From contig WELB01000006.1 in NCBI GenBank assembly GCA_009602725.1, positions 656,991-667,322 on the forward strand: a stretch of 10,332 bases of DNA. The letters run 5' to 3'. This DNA comes from Spirogloea muscicola (taxonomy: Eukaryota; Streptophyta; Zygnematophyceae; Spirogloeales; Spirogloeaceae). The position numbers and the translations under genes are program-made. Of the stretch, positions 6,346 to 10,332 are shown one piece after another (the stretch's first letter is position 1; every line of letters begins with the position of its first letter). Under the pieces are notes generated by a model, which saw nothing but the letters and a program-made list of their open reading frames with translations, had not been told where the DNA came from and did no database searches.

Positions 6346-6411
6346 TTGGGAACGTTGGTTGGTTCCAGACGGCGGGCTGGCCCGAAGACCAGCGGCCCCT
6401 AGTTGCTCGCC
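6346..6411 (+). promoter_or_regulatory. Short leader between retrotransposon remnant and LHCA ATG
   Basis: Sixty-six bases separate fragment H from the ATG at 6412. No TATA box or other defined element is visible. Any promoter must lie here, within the element debris, or the true start is elsewhere. It is listed to mark the limit. Confidence 0.25.
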
Positions 6412-6472
6412 ATGACCGCCGCCGCCAACGCCAACGCCGCCGCCGCCGCCGGCCTCGCCGCCGGCGCCGCCG

Positions 6473-6529
<57 letters not shown>

Positions 6530-8204
6530 GGCGGCGGCGGCTGCGCGGCCGCTGTGGTTGCCCGGGAGCTCGCCGCCGCGGCACTTAGATGGCAGGTGAG
6601 CGGGCGAAGGGCTGAGAGATCAGGCGATCCATGGTCTGTCAGCGGCCTGCGACGGCGCCGCCGCCGTGGGGCCGCTGATCGCGCCGGCGTGCGCGGCGGC
6701 GCGCAGCCTGGCCGGGGACTACGGCTTCGACCCGCTGGGCCTCGGGGAGGACCCCGAGTCGCTGCGCTGGTTCGTCCAGGCCGAGCTCGTGCACGCCCGC
6801 TTCGCCATGGCCGGCGTCGCCGGCATCTTCGCCACTGATGTACGAGCGGGCTGCCGGCTCGGTCGTGGCACCAGCGGCCTGGCCGACGGCCTTCACGCTG
6901 GCACTGCTGCCTGCGGCGCCATCGCTCCGAGTACCTCCTCTGTCGGTCCCTTTCGATGACGGCGATGCTGCTGGCACCCTCGCGCCCTGCAGCTCCTGCG
7001 CATCACTGGGCTGAGTGACCTGCCAGTGTGGTACGAGGCTGGCGCTACGCACTTCAACGGCGTCAGCACCGAGAGCCTCTTTGTCATCCAGCTCATCCTC
7101 TTCGCGTGAGCTTCAGCCCGCCCACTTGAGTCTGTCGAGATCCACACCACAAGTGCCACAAAGCAGCCAGTGTGCCTGCACTCGAGTTCGTCGCATCTGC
7201 TAAAGCCCCGTCAAGGCTTGGGCCCTCCTCTATGATGAAGTGCTCCACGAGCATTTCACTGTGCTACCATTGAATTCCGCATCTGCAGTCTTTGTTGATC
7301 GCGTATTAAGTAGTGGTGCCACCTCTTTTTCTCAAGCTGAGGCTGAGGCACTACTTCTTAACTGAGGTTAAGAAGTAGTGATGCCACCTCTCAGACTCAA
7401 GCCTCACAGGTCAGAACTGCCCCGCTTGCTGCTGCTGCACCTTCCTGGCAGCTTTGTTGAGTGCAAGCGGTGGATGGACTTTGTCACGCCCCATTCGCAA
7501 GCCTCGGAGGACGCCTTCTTCTTTGGCATCGAGCCAGCCCTTGGAGGCTTGTCAAACGGGTATGTGTGGCACCCATGCTGACCGCTCTGTCTCAGTCCAA
7601 CTTCTGGCTTTCAGACTCATGTCGCCACGGGCTCCACTTTGACATCTCAGAGCTAAACCAGGGCCAGAGCACAGCTGAGGCACCCCAATCCCAAGTGCTC
7701 CAGATCTTGCCATCAGTTACACTGCTGCGCCTTTCAGGTACCCAGGCGGCCCCCTGTTCAACCCGCTTGGTCTTGCCAGCGACCCCACCAAGCCCCAGCC
7801 ACAGAGGTGGAAGGAGCTCAAAAATGGTGCGTTGGCAGACTAGCAGCCTTCACCTAGCTAGGTCAAGGAACTCTCAGCACCTTGTCTGGGCTCCAACACC
7901 CCCATCTCTCTATGATCTGCAACTGGCGGCCACGTGATCTCTTGACGTGTCAGAAATCACAAGATGCTCGAGGCAGTGTAGTTACCACCTCTCCTCTTCC
8001 TTTCGGGCGGCACTTGCTGCAACCTGCGTACTTAATCACTGCTTTGCTGGGTTGGCTACAGGGCGGCTAGCCATGCTGGCATTCCTGGGGTGTGCCATCC
8101 AGGCTTATGCTACTGGAGCAGGACCACTCGACAACTTATTACTCCACCTCAGCGACCCCTGGCACCATACTATCGTGCAAACCATTGCCTCCAGACTCGC
8201 TTGA
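6412..8204 (+). CDS. LHCA: Photosystem I light-harvesting chlorophyll a/b-binding protein (six exons)
   Basis: The protein is a thylakoid antenna that passes excitation energy to photosystem I. Exons: 6412-6595 (start uncertain), 6707-6839, 6993-7105, 7452-7559, 7738-7826, 8062-8204; all five introns are GT-AG and the phases agree. From 6528 to the TGA at 8202-8204 they encode 217 residues. Exon 1 gives [16 protein letters not shown], the LHC entry motif, followed by [18 protein letters not shown]. Helix B has [13 protein letters not shown] (E-x-x-H-x-R ligands), helix [17 protein letters not shown], helix [15 protein letters not shown] (E-x-x-N-x-R), and amphipathic helix [18 protein letters not shown]. 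The motifs [17 protein letters not shown] and [13 protein letters not shown] fit the Lhca5/Lhca2-like group; the subtype is my inference. His, not Asn, at the chlorophyll 603 position argues against a far-red form. Oddity: the ATG at 6412 ([20 protein letters not shown]) is out of frame with the body because of a 52-base T run (6476-6527). The transit peptide is therefore unresolved. Confidence 0.9.
6476..6527 (+). repeat. T52 homopolymer inside LHCA exon 1
   Basis: The run comprises 52 consecutive T residues flanked by GCC-type repeats on the left and GCG-type repeats on the right. If translated it would give about 17 phenylalanines. A run length of 3n+2 would join the ATG at 6412 in frame to the LHC body; 52 is 3n+1. 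Homopolymer length is easily miscalled, so the frame is uncertain. Confidence 0.95.
7307..7391. repeat. Inverted and direct repeat in LHCA intron 3
   Basis: CACTACTTCTTAAC (7349-7362) and GTTAAGAAGTAGTG (7367-7380) form a perfect 14-bp stem with a TGAG loop. In addition AAGTAGTGGTGCCACCTCT (7308-7326) recurs as AGTAGTGATGCCACCTCT (7374-7391). The combination looks like a small foldback or MITE-type insertion, or a local inversion-duplication, in an otherwise ordinary intron of 346 bases. Confidence 0.85.
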
Positions 8205-8304
8205 CACTCGCCCTCGCAGCCATGAACCTCCACGCTGTGATACACATGCACGAAAACTATGTTCTCTGCCTCAACAAGGGCAACGAGTTGGCTGCTATAT
8301 TATT

Positions 8305-8309
8305 TGTAA
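8305..8309 (+). terminator. TGTAA polyadenylation signal of LHCA
   Basis: TGTAA lies 101 bases after the LHCA stop. It is the usual polyadenylation motif of chlorophyte nuclear genes; cleavage would be expected 10-20 bases further on. A five-base match can occur by chance, but its position suits. Confidence 0.55.
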
Positions 8310-8523
8310 TGCTGTCAAATTAACCCCTTTATTGCTGTCAAGTCGATGGACTTGCATTGTTCGCAAAGCATGGCAAGCAGGGGGACTTCTGCAAGCCCTC
8401 ACGCCTTCAGGAATGCACATGATGCCAGACAGCTGGAAGCAGGCAAGCATCTGACAGACTTTATCTAGCTGCGCTTGCAGAGTACAGGGAGCCCACAGCG
8501 CAGGCGACTGCAATGACTACATG
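8310..8523. other. Convergent 3' intergenic region
   Basis: The LHCA and LPP genes face each other here. The interval should hold the end of the LHCA 3' UTR and the LPP 3' UTR. I see no gene, repeat or RNA. No TTACA (minus-strand TGTAA) is seen after the LPP stop, so its polyadenylation signal is a variant. Confidence 0.5.
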
Positions 8524-10257
8524 TTAGGAATGCATGTTGCCCTCCTCCAGGTCGTGAAGCCGAGCGAAGGGCATGGTGTCGCTCGGGTGTTCGTCCCACA
8601 GCATCCTTGCCGTCCTCACCGTCTGTTTCACTGTACACGCGGGGAGTATCAGCAGCGCAGCTAAGCAGCTGTTGTTGGGGAGTCAGCGACCACCTCCTCT
8701 GCACAGCTGCAGCAGGCAACTCACAAGACATTGAATCAATGTGGTACTCCAATACCAACAAGCAGGGCAGAAGTGCACTCACAGTCTTCGGTGTCAAGGA
8801 GCAGCTGGAAGTAGAAGGTACCAGCCATGGCTAAGCCTACAAGGATGACAGTGAGTCTCTGATGAGACTGACGACAGAATATGAGGTCCATGGGATGCGT
8901 TGAAGCAACAGCAGCTGGCTGACCTACGTGTGACAATGATCAGGCAAAGTCTCGTGCCAACTTCTGCAGCTGCTGCCACATGAGCTGGGTTGGGAATGAT
9001 ATGCAGGTTAGAAGGGAAAAGAGGGTGCCGTGCACCAAGGAGGGAGCCGGCAAGGACGTCAGTCCAGTGGTGCCGGTAGTCGTCGATACGGCTGATTCCA
9101 ACGGCAAGGGCACCCAGGAGCGGCAGGAGCACAAGCACGGACTTGTAGACAAAGCCTTTGCGGCTGTTCAGGTAGAGCTTGCTGGCCAGGTACAGCGACA
9201 GAAAGCCGAGCCCCGCGAATGTCCCTGTGCACAGGGCTCAAAGGCGGAGGAGCTGCGCGATGCTGAGCCACAGCTCGTGCCAGCATTGCAGGTGAGCAGG
9301 TTCCAGAGTGGTCGAAGCAGGAGGAGAAGGGGAGATACTGCGGAGGATGTATAGGAAGCTGCCCCCTACACGACGAGTGGCCGCTTGGGAAGCTCCGCCG
9401 ACCCTCGCGGACGACGCTTGGCTTCCCGCTGCAGAGCACGCTGCCGTCCTTAAATACCTGATCATCAAAATCGAGGAGCCCGTGCACAGTGCCTCAGCAG
9501 GTAACGTGAGAGCCCGACAACAGAGGTGACGGCGAGTGAGGTGCGTCCCAGTGAGGTAGAGGGGCACACGGACCGCGACGCCGTCTGGGAAGCAGCGCCA
9601 GAAAAAGTCTGGGCGGGGTCGTCCCGTGGACGCCTTGAGCGCGTTGGTCACCACGCCTGTAACGATCACCGCGGCGACCAGGCCTGCGGCGACAGACAAG
9701 CACGGTGTCGGGCAAAAGCACGGCCCATGTGACGTCTCGCCTGCTCGGTAGCACCAAGCCCGGCTCCGCTGTGAAGGCCACAATGGGCGCCCAACTCGAG
9801 GCGAGGAGGTGCGAGCCTTGCCGAGCGTGGCCTGGTGGAGGTCGCGCTGGTCCCGCGTGGCGGCGAAGACGGTGAGGATGACGACCAGCGGCGGCACCAA
9901 GGCAATGACCTGCTCAGGCACAGCGGCAAGGCCATCGCTCAGGAATTTGAGGCATGGGCGCCGTGGTATGGGCGCCGCAGCGAGCCTTGCAGAGCCACGA
10001 GAGAGAGCGGCGGCGGCGCCCACCGGGACAAGTGCCGAGGGCACGGAGTTGGGCTTGAGCGGGAAGGCGAGGCCGCGGAGGTCGTCCCGGCCGACGAAGC
10101 GCTCGAAGGGGGGCAGGGCGTTGAGGCCGGCGAGGAGCGCCGCGGTGGCGGCGAGGAGGAGCCAGTCCGGGAGGTGCTCCCGCGCCAGCACGCCGAGGCT
10201 GCGACCCCGTGGCGCCGTCGCAGCCGCCGCCGGCTCGGCGGCGACGGCGTCGCCGCT

Positions 10258-10260
<3 letters not shown>
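8524..10260 (-). CDS. LPP: Lipid phosphate phosphatase / phosphatidic acid phosphatase, PAP2 superfamily (seven exons)
   Basis: The enzyme is an integral membrane protein that removes phosphate from phosphatidic acid and related lipid phosphates, yielding diacylglycerol. Exons on the minus strand: 10260-10024, 9909-9822, 9683-9574, 9457-9370, 9224-9036, 8836-8783, 8630-8524. They total 873 bases, 290 residues plus TAA, with matching phases. Motifs are all present: KASTGRPRP (125-133, K-x6-RP), SFPSGHSSW (167-175, PSGH) and [12 protein letters not shown] (219-230, SR-x5-H-x3-D). The plant-type [10 protein letters not shown] follows the first motif. Hydrophobic segments near 33-49, 80-97, 110-124, 177-193, 203-218 and 231-252 give the usual six-helix layout. 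The N-terminus, rich in Ala and Pro, is preceded by poly-A on this strand. Intron 2 (9821-9684) appears to be GC-AG; the intron 3 donor (GCG|GTCCGT) and the last acceptor are less certain. Family assignment is secure; the substrate is not read from sequence. Confidence 0.92.
9684..9821 (-). other. Probable GC-AG intron in the LPP gene
   Basis: The conserved junction LHQATLG / LVAAVIV is restored only by splicing ACGCTCG|GCAAGG to GCCGCAG|GCC, a phase-1 intron of 138 bases with a GC donor. GT alternatives nearby (for example the GTTGGG in the CGAGTTGGGC segment) would add unconserved residues. The length is divisible by three and has no in-frame stop, so unspliced RNA would still read through. 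Confidence 0.65.

Positions 10261-10332
<72 letters not shown>
10261..10332 (+). repeat. T tract of at least 72 bases abutting the LPP start codon
   Basis: On the coding strand of LPP this is poly-A immediately before ATG, with no other leader visible. It runs to the end of the window, so its length and what lies beyond are unknown. It may be a real homopolymer or an assembly artefact at a contig edge. Confidence 0.95.

Noticed and set aside
6374-6386. GGGCTGGCCCG near the LHCA start as another copy of the family hairpin
   Set aside because: It lacks the second arm at the right distance and the conserved flanks seen in the true instances.
6399-6584. Open frame rich in Arg and poly-Lys on the minus strand, and the matching poly-Phe frame on the plus strand
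   Set aside because: Both are translations of the T52 homopolymer and flanking GC triplet repeats. The plus strand here is LHCA exon 1 in another frame.
8205-8523. Small open frames between the two genes as novel genes
   Set aside because: They overlap the expected 3' UTRs, show no conserved motif, and lack supporting splice or codon evidence.
9059-9487. A separate gene on the minus strand suggested by the long frame containing the SFPSGHSS motif
   Set aside because: This frame is exon 4 of the LPP gene read into its intron. Splicing at 9370/9369 restores the conserved Trp after HSS and joins exon 5.

Overview
The window reads as nuclear DNA of a green alga (Chlorophyta). Two spliced, GC-rich eukaryotic genes can be rebuilt exon by exon. 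One encodes a photosystem I light-harvesting chlorophyll a/b protein with a TGTAA polyadenylation motif about 100 bases after its stop. The other encodes a plant-type lipid phosphate phosphatase. CCCTAAA telomere-type heptamers also occur. A Chlorella-like (trebouxiophyte) source is a guess; nothing seen fixes the genus. The long T tract at the right end and the element remnant at the left end would fit a short contig broken at repeats.

Left part, 1-6345: a graveyard of one non-LTR retrotransposon family. Only its 3' portion is present, in at least a dozen truncated, frameshifted copies. The recoverable protein order is: RT-thumb-like segment, a C-x-C-x11-H-x3-C finger, a PD-(D/E)xK (restriction-like endonuclease) type domain, then a tail ending in LLTR(G/K/C)(Y/F). 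Nearly every copy ends in a 3' UTR with the same GGGCTGG/CCAGCCC hairpin followed by about 25 conserved bases. The next truncated copy starts directly after that. Most copies from 2606 to 4970 run head to tail on the plus strand and alternate between two 3' UTR types. They meet a minus-strand pair (4960-6345) tail to tail. At the far left are a GC-rich fragment of unknown identity (219-628) and a degenerate telomere-like stretch (637-775).

Right part, 6412-10260: two convergent genes. The LHCA gene (plus, about 6412-8204, six exons) has a 52-base T run inside its first exon that puts the only nearby ATG out of frame with the conserved body. The LPP/PAP2 gene (minus, 10260-8524, seven exons, 290 residues, all three phosphatase motifs) is intact. 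It has one probable GC-AG intron, and its ATG abuts a T tract of at least 72 bases that runs off the window. The two genes have unrelated functions, thylakoid light harvesting and membrane lipid dephosphorylation, and share only a 3' intergenic region.
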